Below, piece after piece: positions 1-8,777 of a stretch of DNA of 64,000 nt. Both the position numbers and the translations under genes were made by a program. Within the stretch, counting starts at the first letter, position 1. Each line of letters starts with the position of its first letter. The stretch comes from Herbivorax alkaliphila (lineage in GTDB: Bacteria > Bacillota > Clostridia > Acetivibrionales > Acetivibrionaceae): positions 1 to 64,000 of the forward strand of contig NZ_JAVDDS010000013.1 of the NCBI RefSeq assembly GCF_030848475.1. Reading direction: 5' to 3'. The notes under the pieces are model-generated. The model saw only the letters and a program-made list of their open reading frames with translations. It had not been told where the DNA came from and did not search any database.

Positions 1-165
1 TATACTACCACATGTTTTTTTCTTTGTCAACACTTTTTTTTATTTTTGTAATGTTTATTATTCCCTTTGTACTGCTTTGTCTCTTCTCGCGTCGACAGCT
101 ATTTGATTATAACACCATAAATAAATAAAAGTCAATAGGTTTTTTAATTTTTTTTAATGGTTTTT
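1..165 (-). promoter_or_regulatory. Tandem strong sigma-A promoters reading leftward out of the window
   Basis: Read on the minus strand there are two good promoters in series. The upstream one has TTGACT (130-135), an 18-base spacer and TATAAT (106-111), and is preceded by A-tracts (about 136-165) that look like an UP element. The downstream one has TTGACA (25-30), a 17-base spacer and TAGTAT (2-7). The pair is about 104 bases apart. Two near-consensus promoters with an A-rich UP region and no gene in between are typical of rRNA or large tRNA operons, so such an operon may begin just left of the window (inference). No coding sequence is visible in 1-233. Confidence 0.65.
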
Positions 166-233
166 GCTGGATAAACGCATATCCTAAGTGGTCACTGATA
201 TTTGGCTACCATTAGTACAGTTTAGAACTTCCA

Positions 234-809
234 CTACAATATATTTTTTAGCTTCTCCAAGTCTTCATAATAAATGCTTTTAAGTTTTCTATTATAAATA
301 ATACTTGCCGGATGGTAGAGCGGAAACAAATTATACTTTTTTTCTTCAATTAAAATATCTTTAAGGTTTCCATGAACCTGACCAATCTTAATTTGCATAT
401 CCCCTAAAACGGCTCTTAGAGGAACATTCCCAAGCGAAACAATAATTTCAGGCTGAATAATACTTATTTCATTAAGTAGATATTTTCTGTTTTCTCTAAC
501 ATCCTTATTGGTAGATGGTTTATTAGATACCCTTCCTGTCTCTGGGTTTACCTTTGACAACCTATATTTTATTACATTAGTTATATATATGTCACTTCTA
601 TCAATACCTAATATATCTAAAAATTCACTTAGGTTCTTCCCTGCTGCACCCACAAATGGCTTTTTTTTAAGCACCTCATCTTTCCCAGGTGCTTCACCTA
701 TCAATAACAGCTTAGAATCAACACTGCCATCTCCCAAAACAATTTCCCTTTCATTAAATACACTTTTATATGTATCGTATAAAATATTTAACTGTTCTGA
801 TTTTGACAT
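234..809 (-). CDS. Cys-less uracil-DNA glycosylase superfamily protein (family 4-like paralogue)
   Basis: The 191-residue protein has the superfamily landmarks: GEAPGKDE near residue 38, PFVGAAG a little further on, TNVIKYR in the middle and a C-terminal YHPAS motif. It overlaps the end of the preceding glycosylase gene by 22 bases and is probably translated with it. Family 4 enzymes hold a 4Fe-4S cluster on four Cys. This protein contains no Cys at all, and the TNVIKYR segment has Tyr where the neighbour has Cys (NIVKCRPP). It is therefore a cluster-less relative, perhaps with altered substrate or a non-catalytic role. The start ATG has a weak AAGG-type ribosome-binding site. Superfamily membership is secure; activity is not. 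Confidence 0.8.
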   Translation of the reverse strand: MSKSEQLNILYDTYKSVFNEREIVLGDGSVDSKLLLIGEAPGKDEVLKKKPFVGAAGKNLSEFLDILGIDRSDIYITNVIKYRLSKVNPETGRVSNKPSTNKDVRENRKYLLNEISIIQPEIIVSLGNVPLRAVLGDMQIKIGQVHGNLKDILIEEKKYNLFPLYHPASIIYNRKLKSIYYEDLEKLKNIL

Positions 810-1357
810 ATGATATCCAACCTTTGTTTAACTTTTTTAAAATCTTCCCACATTAAAACCTTTTTAGACTCATCTCTTAAAAGTGCTGCCGGATGAAAAA
901 CAGGCATAATCCAGTACCCTTTTCTTTCAATCCAATTACCTCTAATCTTTGTTATCCTAGCATCTTTATCTATTATATGTCTCATAGCAGTAGCACCTAA
1001 ACATACTATTATTTTAGGTTTTACCAAGAAAACTTGATTCCTTAAGTAAGGCAAACAGGTCCTTGCTTCATCATCATTGGGAACTCTGTTTCTAGGAGGT
1101 CTGCACTTCACTATATTGGTAACATAATACTGATCTTCCTTAATTCTTAATGCTTCCAACAGCAAATCAAAAAGCTTGCCTGCTCGTCCCACAAATGGTG
1201 TTCCCTGAATATCCTCCTGCTCTCCCGGCCCTTCACCAATAAACATTAAGGAAGCATTTCTGTTTCCCTTTTCTATTACTATGTTTTTTCTTGTATCACC
1301 TAAAATGCACTTCTTACAGTTAGTACATTCCATTATTAGTTCTTCCCAATTATACAT
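788..1357 (-). CDS. Family 4 (4Fe-4S) uracil-DNA glycosylase
   Basis: This enzyme removes uracil from DNA at the start of base excision repair. Visible signatures are an N-terminal CTNCKKC cluster, GEGPGEQED followed by PFVGRAGKL, the Cys in NIVKCRPPRNR, a further Cys in ARTCLPYL and the C-terminal FHPAALLR. These give the four expected Fe-S ligands of family 4 enzymes. I start at the ATG at 1357 (MYNWEELIMEC), which follows an AGGGGT ribosome-binding site. An upstream ATG at 1390 would overlap queE and lacks a site. The 189-residue length is normal for the family. It sits between queE and the Cys-less paralogue in a tight minus-strand operon. Confidence 0.9.
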   Translation of the reverse strand: MYNWEELIMECTNCKKCILGDTRKNIVIEKGNRNASLMFIGEGPGEQEDIQGTPFVGRAGKLFDLLLEALRIKEDQYYVTNIVKCRPPRNRVPNDDEARTCLPYLRNQVFLVKPKIIVCLGATAMRHIIDKDARITKIRGNWIERKGYWIMPVFHPAALLRDESKKVLMWEDFKKVKQRLDIICQNQNS

Positions 1358-1362
1358 AATCA

Positions 1363-1995
1363 CTAAACCCCTGTCATGTCTGGTTCCCAAATAAGCTTGT
1401 GAAGCTGCAATTGAAATCGAACATTTAATCTGTCTTCAAGTATCCACCTTACTATTTTAGCATAATCAACTTTGCCAAAAACAGGCGAAAATGTTAAAAC
1501 TCCTTTTTTATGATACTTGAAAATAATATCTTTAGACCATTCATAATCAGCTCTGTCTTCAATTACAAATTTTATTTCATCTTTTTCTTCAAGAAATTCA
1601 AAGTTATTTAACACCATTTTTTCACTACATCTTGAAGAAGGTGTTTTAATATCTAACACAAAGGAGTACTTTCTATTTAAAAGATCCAAACATTCAAGTT
1701 TAACAGAACCATTTGTTTCAATGGAAACAATATAACCCTCTAACATTTTTAAAAGTTTGTCTAAATCCTTTTGTAAAAGAGGTTCTCCCCCTGTCAAACA
1801 TACTCTGTTATAATGAAACTTTTTTATTTTTTTCATTATACTCTCCGGTGTCATGTCTATTCCATCATTATATGAATATGTTGTATCACAGTAACTACAT
1901 CTTAAATTACAACCTGTGAATCGAACAAAAATTGTTGGAAAACCAGAAGATAAACTCTCACCTTGAATGCTTAAAAAAATCTCATTTACTTTCAC
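1363..1995 (-). CDS. queE: 7-carboxy-7-deazaguanine synthase (radical SAM)
   Basis: QueE is a radical SAM enzyme that converts 6-carboxytetrahydropterin to 7-carboxy-7-deazaguanine in queuosine (preQ0) biosynthesis. The protein begins with VNEIFLSIQGES and has the radical SAM cluster CNLRCSYCDT near residues 30-40, then TGGEPLLQ for SAM binding. At 210 residues it has the usual length. It lies 15 bases downstream of queD, and queC-queD-queE form the expected preQ0 module. The C-terminal coding end lies just before the ribosome-binding site of the glycosylase gene, so co-transcription with the DNA repair genes is likely. Confidence 0.95.
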   Translation of the reverse strand: MKVNEIFLSIQGESLSSGFPTIFVRFTGCNLRCSYCDTTYSYNDGIDMTPESIMKKIKKFHYNRVCLTGGEPLLQKDLDKLLKMLEGYIVSIETNGSVKLECLDLLNRKYSFVLDIKTPSSRCSEKMVLNNFEFLEEKDEIKFVIEDRADYEWSKDIIFKYHKKGVLTFSPVFGKVDYAKIVRWILEDRLNVRFQLQLHKLIWEPDMTGV

Positions 1996-2010
1996 ACTTT
2001 CCCACTCCCA

Positions 2011-2394
2011 TTATTCCATATCTTTTCTGTCAATGGTTATAAAGGATGTGGGCGTTTCCCATAAAACAAGTTTTTCAAGAACAGGGTCTAGTTTTGATAT
2101 CTTTTTTAAAATTTCATCCCACAACCATAGTCCAATCATTTCGCAAGTCGGATTAAACTCAAACAACTCATTTAGATATTTATGATCTATTTTTGAAAGA
2201 ATTTCATCTTCTATAATGCTATCTAAATCATGAAAATCAATTACAAACCCCTTCTCGTCAGGTGTTCCCTTTAATGTGATTTCCAATTTATAAGTATGAC
2301 CATGTATATTTTTACACTTTCCTTGATAATCTTTTAAATGATGAGCACTATCAAAGGTAAATACCTTGCTAATACCAATCTTACCAATTTTCAT
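2011..2394 (-). CDS. queD: 6-carboxy-5,6,7,8-tetrahydropterin synthase
   Basis: QueD belongs to the 6-pyruvoyl-tetrahydropterin synthase family and makes 6-carboxytetrahydropterin from dihydroneopterin triphosphate for queuosine. Zinc-binding His residues are visible in DSAHHL and in IHGHTYKLE, and the catalytic Cys is in GKCKNIHGH. The last residues include WETPTSF, also typical. The ATG at 2394 is about eight bases after AAAGGA and is preferred to the ATG at 2400, giving 127 residues. It is the second gene of the queC-queD-queE run. Confidence 0.93.
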   Translation of the reverse strand: MKIGKIGISKVFTFDSAHHLKDYQGKCKNIHGHTYKLEITLKGTPDEKGFVIDFHDLDSIIEDEILSKIDHKYLNELFEFNPTCEMIGLWLWDEILKKISKLDPVLEKLVLWETPTSFITIDRKDME

Positions 2395-2426
2395 AAACAT
2401 ATTCCTTTCAACCTGTTAATCTATTA

Positions 2427-3098
2427 TTAATAAACTTTTTTAGCATATTCAACAGTATCTACAATTCCAGCTTCCTTAAAACCCCTTAGTCTCAAAGAAC
2501 AACTGTCACAAACTCCACAGGCTTTTTCGCCTCCCTTATAACAGCTTGTAGTCAAATGAATAGGTGCATTATTCTCACAGGCCAATTTTATTATTTCTGC
2601 TTTTGAAAGCTCAATAATAGGCGTTAGAATTTTTATCGGTTTCCCATTCACGCCTCCCTTTGTTCCAACTTTTATTACATTTCTAAAAGCTTCAATAAAT
2701 TCCGGCCTGCAATCAGGATATCCACTATAATCAACAGCATTAACACCTATGTATATAGCCTCTGCACCAACAGCTTCAGCATAACCTACTGCATAACTTA
2801 AAAAAATAATATTTCTAGCTGGAACGTAAGTCACAGGAATATTGGGTAGACCCTGATAGTCAGGAACTTCTATATCCTGATCTGTCAATGCACTCCCGCC
2901 TACATTTCCAGTCTTTATAATCTTGTGTGGCTTTATCGAATAATATTCCACTACATTTTTAGCACTTAAAATTTCTTTATGGTGCTTTTGACCATAATCA
3001 AAAGATAAAGGATATGCCTCATAGCCTTCTTTTATTGCAACTGACAAACATGTTGTGCTATCCAATCCACCTGAAAGCAAAACTACAGCTCTACTCAT
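2427..3098 (-). CDS. queC: 7-cyano-7-deazaguanine synthase
   Basis: QueC uses ATP and ammonia to convert 7-carboxy-7-deazaguanine to preQ0. The N-terminus AVVLLSGGLDSTT is the PP-loop, YVPARNIIFLS is the family motif, and the C-terminus carries the zinc cluster CYKGGEKACGVCDSC. I start at the ATG at 3098 because it follows GGTGGGAG. The longer reading to 3149 adds 17 residues not seen in the family. It is the first gene of the queuosine operon. I looked for a preQ1 riboswitch upstream (3099-3235) and saw only a hairpin with alternative pairings around 3165-3200, with no match to the preQ1-I consensus. Confidence 0.95.
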   Translation of the reverse strand: MSRAVVLLSGGLDSTTCLSVAIKEGYEAYPLSFDYGQKHHKEILSAKNVVEYYSIKPHKIIKTGNVGGSALTDQDIEVPDYQGLPNIPVTYVPARNIIFLSYAVGYAEAVGAEAIYIGVNAVDYSGYPDCRPEFIEAFRNVIKVGTKGGVNGKPIKILTPIIELSKAEIIKLACENNAPIHLTTSCYKGGEKACGVCDSCSLRLRGFKEAGIVDTVEYAKKVY

Positions 3099-3235
3099 AT
3101 AATTCTCCCACCTATATTCGGATTTTTCAAAAAATTTACTATTACTCATAAATTTCCTCGTTTGTTGCAGCTATAAGTATATCATATAGCAACAACAGCT
3201 GCAATCAAGATAATAAGTTCTTTATGCCCACATCT

Positions 3236-4000
3236 TCATTTTTTTAAATAATAGTAACAACATCCAATAGCCCCATTTAATTGAGGAAAAGAAGGAACAA
3301 CTACCCGTTTAAAGTCAAGCTCTGTTTTTATATATTTGACAAAAGCTTTATTCTTTGCAACTCCTCCCGTTATAACAATAGAGTCTTCTGGAAATCTTTC
3401 TATTAGTGGTCTTATCCTCTTAAAAAGAGAATAGTTGACACCCGCACCTAACTGCTCTATAGAATATCCTTCAGATATTTTCCCTATGAGTTCTGACTCA
3501 CCAAAAACAGCACATGTTGAATTCAATTGAACTGGATCTTTAAAATACTCAACTAATTCCTCAACACTTATTTCCATAACAACAGCCATATTTTCAAGAT
3601 ACCTTCCACACGATGCGGCACACTTATCGTTTAACATCATATCCACCATTTTGCCGCCTTTTATAGACATAACTTTGCTATCTTGCCCACCAATATCTAC
3701 TAAAGTAAAATCATGAAGTTTTGTTTGCCACATAGCACCGTATGCATGAGCCTTTAACTCTAAAATAACTTCTGCATTTTCTACATTAACGTTGTTTCTT
3801 CCATATCCAGTACTGATGATTTTATCAAACTCACCTAAATTCAAGCTGTCAAAGTCTATGGCAACTTTACCACCTTTAACAAAACAGCAATTTTTATAAA
3901 AAAAAGATGTACTAAATATTTTATTTTCAGCAATATTATTTCCTTCAAAAACTACAATTTTAACAGACCTACTACCTAAGTCTATACCTATAATTCTCAT
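3236..4000 (-). CDS. 2-hydroxyacyl-CoA dehydratase activase-like ATPase (HgdC/YjiL family)
   Basis: This 254-residue protein belongs to the BadF/BadG/BcrA/BcrD ATPase family, whose members form a homodimer with one 4Fe-4S cluster and use ATP to fire a low-potential electron into a partner. The ASKHA fold motifs are clear: IIGIDLGSRSVK at the N-terminus, LVDIGGQDSK, and VVITGGVAKNKA near the end. The two cluster Cys are in NDKCAASCGRY and STCAVFGESE. It is 22 bases downstream of the dehydratase-like gene, its obvious electron acceptor. No CoA-transferase or acyl-CoA genes are nearby, so the substrate cannot be read from context. The length matches E. coli YjiL. Confidence 0.87.
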   Translation of the reverse strand: MRIIGIDLGSRSVKIVVFEGNNIAENKIFSTSFFYKNCCFVKGGKVAIDFDSLNLGEFDKIISTGYGRNNVNVENAEVILELKAHAYGAMWQTKLHDFTLVDIGGQDSKVMSIKGGKMVDMMLNDKCAASCGRYLENMAVVMEISVEELVEYFKDPVQLNSTCAVFGESELIGKISEGYSIEQLGAGVNYSLFKRIRPLIERFPEDSIVITGGVAKNKAFVKYIKTELDFKRVVVPSFPQLNGAIGCCYYYLKK

Positions 4001-4022
4001 ATTTCCACCCTTTTACTACTAT

Positions 4023-5006
4023 TTAGCCAATCATGTCTATAAATGACTCTATTCTAAGTTTTGTCCTCGAATCTAAACTCCCAGGTCTGTCGCCTTCTAA
4101 CGTTAGCACTGGAATGTCTAAGTTTTTTCTTATAACAATATCCTCAATTCCCCTAAAACAAAATGCCTGGGTATAATGTATAACGCCATCTATTTTCCTC
4201 TTTTTTATCTGGTTCTTTATATCTTCAAGCCTTGTATATATGTCATAAGGATAAGTAAAATTTTTATAGGTTTCAACAACATCATCTATACCAATAGAAT
4301 CCGCCATGGTAAATTGTCTTTGAACCTCATTATAAACTATCCTTCCATCTAATGTCTCTACAAAATCATATAAATCAGAAATTATTGGTGGAACACCAAT
4401 ATAACCTATTCTCACCTTTTCATGAAATTCATCTCTTTTTTCAATTTGTAATATTTCAGCCTCTAATTTAGATTTAAATACATTGTAATCGCCATTAAAG
4501 TCGCTACTTGAAACCTGCCATATATGGTTTTCCAGTCCACTTGCCTTATTATATTTCCATGTTAACTCATCTAAATACACAAGTTTTTTTCTTATATTGT
4601 CTAACTTTTTCTTTATATGTACACACTGCTCTATATTTATTCCAAAATAATTGCACAAATTTAATATTTCAGATTTTAGTAAGTTATAGTCTCTTGAATT
4701 TGGATAAGAAAAAGGAACGCTTTTAACTCCATTTAATTCAAGCACCTCTCTAAGTGCCCTAGTATTTGAACAGTCCCCCTCAACAACACCTATTATCATA
4801 TCAAGATCTGCACTGCTCATTATACACGAGTACATACCTTTTATCCATGCACATGAATTTCTGGGAAAGCCGATTTTTTCAGCATTTTCCAAAAGTTTTT
4901 CGGCATTACGTTCATTCACGAAAATATTGTTTATATCTACAGGCTTACAGTCTGCAGCAAATACCGTTTCCACAGGTATACTTGTTGTAAAACCTACTTT
5001 TTTCAA
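4023..5006 (-). CDS. 2-hydroxyacyl-CoA dehydratase subunit-like Fe-S protein (HgdB/YjiM family)
   Basis: This is a 327-residue relative of the HgdB-type subunit of 2-hydroxyacyl-CoA dehydratases and benzoyl-CoA reductases. Candidate cluster Cys are C20 (AADCKP), C52 and C61 (SCAWIKGMYSC), C79 (EGDCSN) and the later QAFCFRG. The C-terminal DIPVLTLEGDRPGS is typical of the family. Classical dehydratases need two such subunits, but only one is present, paired with an activase. That resembles E. coli YjiM-YjiL and other orphan pairs of unknown substrate. The start ATG follows an AAGGAG-like site. The family is recognised; the reaction is not. Confidence 0.82.
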   Translation of the reverse strand: MKKVGFTTSIPVETVFAADCKPVDINNIFVNERNAEKLLENAEKIGFPRNSCAWIKGMYSCIMSSADLDMIIGVVEGDCSNTRALREVLELNGVKSVPFSYPNSRDYNLLKSEILNLCNYFGINIEQCVHIKKKLDNIRKKLVYLDELTWKYNKASGLENHIWQVSSSDFNGDYNVFKSKLEAEILQIEKRDEFHEKVRIGYIGVPPIISDLYDFVETLDGRIVYNEVQRQFTMADSIGIDDVVETYKNFTYPYDIYTRLEDIKNQIKKRKIDGVIHYTQAFCFRGIEDIVIRKNLDIPVLTLEGDRPGSLDSRTKLRIESFIDMIG

Positions 5007-5122
5007 AAAAACACTCCTTAAAATTTCATCTTATTTTAAGTCTCCACTTCTATAATGCGAAGTTGCTCTTATAATTATAATACACAAATAAAAAGCTTTA
5101 AAGCTTTTTTATTAAAAAAATA

Positions 5123-5157
5123 ACTGCTGCAAACTAACTTGTTTAGTATGCAACAGT
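5123..5157 (-). terminator. Rho-independent terminator after the YdjM-like gene
   Basis: A 15-base inverted repeat with two mismatches (5123-5137 against 5143-5157) with a five-base loop is followed on the minus strand by a long T run. A second palindrome built on AAAAGCTTT (about 5087-5113) follows directly. Confidence 0.75.
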
Positions 5158-5188
5158 ACCAAATATATTATTTGCTTTTAAATATTTT

Positions 5189-6169
5189 TTAAACTCCTCT
5201 AAGCCTTGTGAAAAAATTATTTTTTGGGTTTTCAATTTCCTCAGGAATATCACTTGCTCTATTTATTGAATATGGATTAAAACTCGATGTTATAATGCGG
5301 CCGCTTTTATCCACCTCTAATATTGCATGATGAAGAAAATCATTACGCATGTAATATCTCATGTCAATAAATGTATATCGAGTTATTCCACCTATTAATT
5401 GTCTGTTTACATGAAATACAGGGGTAAACTCAGCAAAAAATTTACCAACACTTGAATCTGAAACTGTTTCTAAAAGTTCATCCTGTATCTTATTTAACTT
5501 TTCTATAATCTTTATATTTCGTCTAAAAATATTCTTTTCTCCAAATATACTGCATGTATCTTCTTCAAGTATAAAATGCCACCTAAATAATCCCGTCATT
5601 GCAGGAACTAGAAAAATTTCTTCAGAGCCTTTTTTAAACTTCTTTTTTAAATGTTTGAACACACACATTCTCATAACAACCCTAGACAAAAGGTAAACTA
5701 AAAAGCTAATAATAAACACCTTTTGAACAACTCCAGAAGTAAATATATATCCTAACATGGAAATTAAAAATATAGGGTCAAATACGAGAAGCAATCCAAA
5801 AGAATATTTTTTGTTAATAAATGGCCATAATAGTTTTGCACCATAAGAATTAAATAAGTCGAAAAAAGTGTGGGAAATTCCTCCCAACAAAGCCCAGAAC
5901 ACAAGACTCATAAAACTAGCATTTGAATAAAAAGAATTTAGTAAAAATGCTATAAATACTGAAGAAGTCAAAAGTCCTATTATCGAATGAGTAACACCTC
6001 TGTGATTTTTTAAATATGAACAATCTCCCCACTTTTGGAACACTATGTCAATATCTGGGAAAACTGAACCAACAACCACAGCTGCTGTAGCTGCATCAGT
6101 TACAGATATCTCATTACCTGTAACCTTCGATAAAGTCATACCAATGACTCCATGGGTAATCGGATCCAT
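5189..6169 (-). CDS. YdjM/DUF457-type inner-membrane metal-dependent hydrolase-like protein
   Basis: The N-terminus MDPITHGVIGM, then PDIDIVF, HRGVTHS and GGISHTFFDLFNSYGAKLLWP are the conserved His/Asp motifs of the YdjM family, integral membrane proteins predicted to be metal-dependent hydrolases. Four or more hydrophobic segments lie in the first 180 residues. The C-terminal 140 residues are soluble and less conserved. I start at the ATG at 6169, seven bases after GGAGGATGATTG; the codon before it is a TTG. It stands alone between the LCP gene and the dehydratase pair. The physiological substrate is unknown; E. coli YdjM is LexA-regulated, but no LexA box was identified here. Confidence 0.8.
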   Translation of the reverse strand: MDPITHGVIGMTLSKVTGNEISVTDAATAAVVVGSVFPDIDIVFQKWGDCSYLKNHRGVTHSIIGLLTSSVFIAFLLNSFYSNASFMSLVFWALLGGISHTFFDLFNSYGAKLLWPFINKKYSFGLLLVFDPIFLISMLGYIFTSGVVQKVFIISFLVYLLSRVVMRMCVFKHLKKKFKKGSEEIFLVPAMTGLFRWHFILEEDTCSIFGEKNIFRRNIKIIEKLNKIQDELLETVSDSSVGKFFAEFTPVFHVNRQLIGGITRYTFIDMRYYMRNDFLHHAILEVDKSGRIITSSFNPYSINRASDIPEEIENPKNNFFTRLRGV

Positions 6170-6331
6170 CAATCATCCTCCTGTTTACTACTTACATGTT
6201 TTTTTAAATACATCAAATATTATACCACTATTTTTTTCAAAAGTCATGAGAAATATATCTCAATTTAAGAAAATATATCCGGATTTAAGAAAATTAGTTA
6301 TCCCCCATTAATGTTCCTGTTTTCAAATAGA

Positions 6332-7261
6332 TTAATTAAAATTATTATTTATTATATCTCTAGTTTTTGATTCATCATTTATATAATAATATTGATTATT
6401 AATATATTCAGAATGCCCTGGTAGCGTAAAGACCTTTAACTCATCTATATTAATATCTTTTATTACATTTAAATAATAGTTAACATCAGCCAGCTCTATA
6501 TTTGTAGTTACATTATTTTTAATAATAAAAAAAATATCATTTGCCTTATGAAAATACTTAAGTTTTAATTTTTGATTTATAAATTCACCTATAAACTTTT
6601 GCTGTGCTTTTATTCTCCCTATATCGCCATCCTCATAACCCTCTCCTGCTCTATTTCCTTTTCTATACCTTAAATATTTTTCTGCTTTTTCTCCATCTAA
6701 AATTTGCTTTCCTTTATCAATTCGAATATAAAGATTTTGATATGGATCATCATATTCCATATTAAATGGTACGTCTATTTCCACTCCTCCTAATAAATCA
6801 ATTATCTCCCTAAAACCTTCAAAATTCATTGTCAAATAATAGTGAACAGGCATATCAGTTAGCTCTTCTACTTTTTCAATAATTTTTGACTCTCCCCCCA
6901 GCCCAATAAGAGCATTTATTTTTAATGTTCTTCCACTATTTAATTTAATCATAGTATCTCTTGCTATTGATAACATGTTAATATTTCCATTTTGGGGCTG
7001 GAAATTTATTAATGTAATTCCATCTGACCTTTTTTCAGATTCATCCAGCCCCATTAAGAGTAGATTTATGTACTCCGGGTAATCTTCTTTTTCTCCAAAA
7101 ATATCTCGCATAATTTGTGTTTTTTCATAATTATTTGTTCTTTCTCTTTTGAAATTTGTTTTACTATTTTCATCAAAATTATAGAGTGTAAAAATTCCCT
7201 CAAAGAACAAAACAAAAGAAAACACTATACAAATATAAAAAATATTTCTTCTAAAACGCAT
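6332..7261 (-). CDS. LytR-CpsA-Psr family cell-wall glycopolymer ligase
   Basis: LCP proteins transfer polyprenyl-pyrophosphate-linked glycopolymers onto peptidoglycan outside the cell. The protein has one N-terminal membrane anchor (about residues 6-24). The LCP domain follows, with NLLLMGLDES, LSIARDTMIKL (Arg/Asp of the pyrophosphate site), YYLTMNFEGFREIIDLLGGVEIDV split over the mid-domain, and YLRYRKGN. I start at the ATG at 7261, eight bases after AGGTGG; an upstream ATG at 7303 has no site. At 309 residues it is a short LCP protein with no extra C-terminal domain. It is probably monocistronic. Confidence 0.9.
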   Translation of the reverse strand: MRFRRNIFYICIVFSFVLFFEGIFTLYNFDENSKTNFKRERTNNYEKTQIMRDIFGEKEDYPEYINLLLMGLDESEKRSDGITLINFQPQNGNINMLSIARDTMIKLNSGRTLKINALIGLGGESKIIEKVEELTDMPVHYYLTMNFEGFREIIDLLGGVEIDVPFNMEYDDPYQNLYIRIDKGKQILDGEKAEKYLRYRKGNRAGEGYEDGDIGRIKAQQKFIGEFINQKLKLKYFHKANDIFFIIKNNVTTNIELADVNYYLNVIKDINIDELKVFTLPGHSEYINNQYYYINDESKTRDIINNNFN

Positions 7262-7427
7262 ATTTCCACCTATTTTTATTACCATCCATCTCCCATCGTC
7301 CAAAACCTTTTAAATTATCGAGATTTTGTCCTTAAGAAACAGACATATTAATAATAATTATCTTTTAGTTAGTATGTGTTTATTATTCTTTTTAATACGA
7401 GATAAGTGGATAAACTACATTTAAAGA

Positions 7428-8654
7428 CTAAAGTTTTTGAAACCTCTCCACTGCTTCTTCAGTGTTTTCTCTGCTTCCAAAAGCAGTTAGTCTGAAATAC
7501 CCTTCTCCGCTAGGTCCAAAACCCGAACCTGGAGTTCCAACAATATTAACCTCATTTAATAATTTGTCAAAAAACTGCCAAGAAGTTAAGTTATTTGGAG
7601 TTTTAAGCCATATATAAGGGGCATTTACACCTCCAAAAACTTTAAGCCCGGCTTTTTCTAAACCTTCCTTTATAATGCGAGCATTTGTCATATAATAATT
7701 AATGGTTTCCTTTATTTGCTTTTGTCCCTCCGGAGTATATAAAGCTTCTGCACCTTTTTGAATAACATATGGCACACCGTTAAACTTTGTTGTCTGCCTT
7801 CTGTTCCAGAATTTATTCACCTGATAAGGTTCTCCACTTTCAGTATATGCAACCAACTCTTTTGGAACAACGGTATATGCACACCTTGTTCCTGTAAATC
7901 CAGCCGTCTTTGAAAAGCTTTTAAATTCAATTGCAACTTCTTTTGCCCCTTCTATTTCATATACACTGTGAGGAACATCCTCTTCTCTGATAAATGCCTC
8001 ATAAGCAGAATCATACAAAATTATTGACTTGTTTTTTCTTGCATAGTCAATCCATTTTTTCACTTCCCCTTTTGTAAGTGTCGTCCCTGTGGGGTTATTT
8101 GGTAAACACAAATATATTAAATCTACTTTTTTATCAGGAATTTTAGGGTTAAAATTATTTTCAGCATTACATACAAGATATGTTATTTTCTCAAAATGTC
8201 CAGTATCTTTAAAATCTCCTGTCCTCCCAGCCATAACATTGCTGTCTACATAAACAGGATATACTGGATCTGTAACAGCCACTATATTATCTACCCCAAA
8301 TATTTCTTGTATATTTGAACTGTCACTTTTTGAACCATCACTTATAAATATTTCATCTGTTTCAAATTTTATGCCACGAGAACTATAATCATTCTCAATT
8401 ATTTTTTCTGCTAAAAACTGATACCCTTGCTCAGGACCGTAGCCTTTAAATGTCTCAGCATCAGCCATCTCATCAACAGCCTGATGTAGTTTTTCAATAA
8501 CAGCAGGGGCAAGTGGCTTTGTAACATCTCCTATACCTAACTTGATTATCCCCGCATCAGGATTTTCTTTTTTAAAATTGTTTACTCTCTTAGAAATTTC
8601 TGCAAATAAATAACTTCCTTGAAGTTTTAAATAATTCTCATTAATTTTTGCCAT
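7428..8654 (-). CDS. dapL: LL-diaminopimelate aminotransferase
   Basis: DapL is a PLP-dependent class I aminotransferase that converts tetrahydrodipicolinate directly to LL-diaminopimelate, bypassing the acyl-dependent DapD/C/E steps. The N-terminus ([17 protein letters not shown]), [21 protein letters not shown] and DPVYPVYVD are diagnostic. The PLP Lys lies in [12 protein letters not shown], and the length of 408 residues matches the family. It is downstream of dapF with a 123-base spacer containing a small hairpin (about 8701-8727). The two genes together make meso-diaminopimelate for peptidoglycan and lysine. Confidence 0.96.
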   Translation of the reverse strand: MAKINENYLKLQGSYLFAEISKRVNNFKKENPDAGIIKLGIGDVTKPLAPAVIEKLHQAVDEMADAETFKGYGPEQGYQFLAEKIIENDYSSRGIKFETDEIFISDGSKSDSSNIQEIFGVDNIVAVTDPVYPVYVDSNVMAGRTGDFKDTGHFEKITYLVCNAENNFNPKIPDKKVDLIYLCLPNNPTGTTLTKGEVKKWIDYARKNKSIILYDSAYEAFIREEDVPHSVYEIEGAKEVAIEFKSFSKTAGFTGTRCAYTVVPKELVAYTESGEPYQVNKFWNRRQTTKFNGVPYVIQKGAEALYTPEGQKQIKETINYYMTNARIIKEGLEKAGLKVFGGVNAPYIWLKTPNNLTSWQFFDKLLNEVNIVGTPGSGFGPSGEGYFRLTAFGSRENTEEAVERFQKL

Positions 8655-8777
8655 GTCTCATCTTCCTTCCTTTATATTATTCTAAGACTTCACCTGAAGC
8701 CTCGATGTTTAGCTTTATCTAAACGAGTTCACTCTTTTAAATATTCATCTTGTTCTAAAACCTCACCTCTTATAAGG

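Noticed and set aside
3099-3235. PreQ1 riboswitch upstream of queC
   Set aside because: Only a generic hairpin is visible. The conserved loop and A-rich tail of preQ1-I are absent and I could not place preQ1-II or III.
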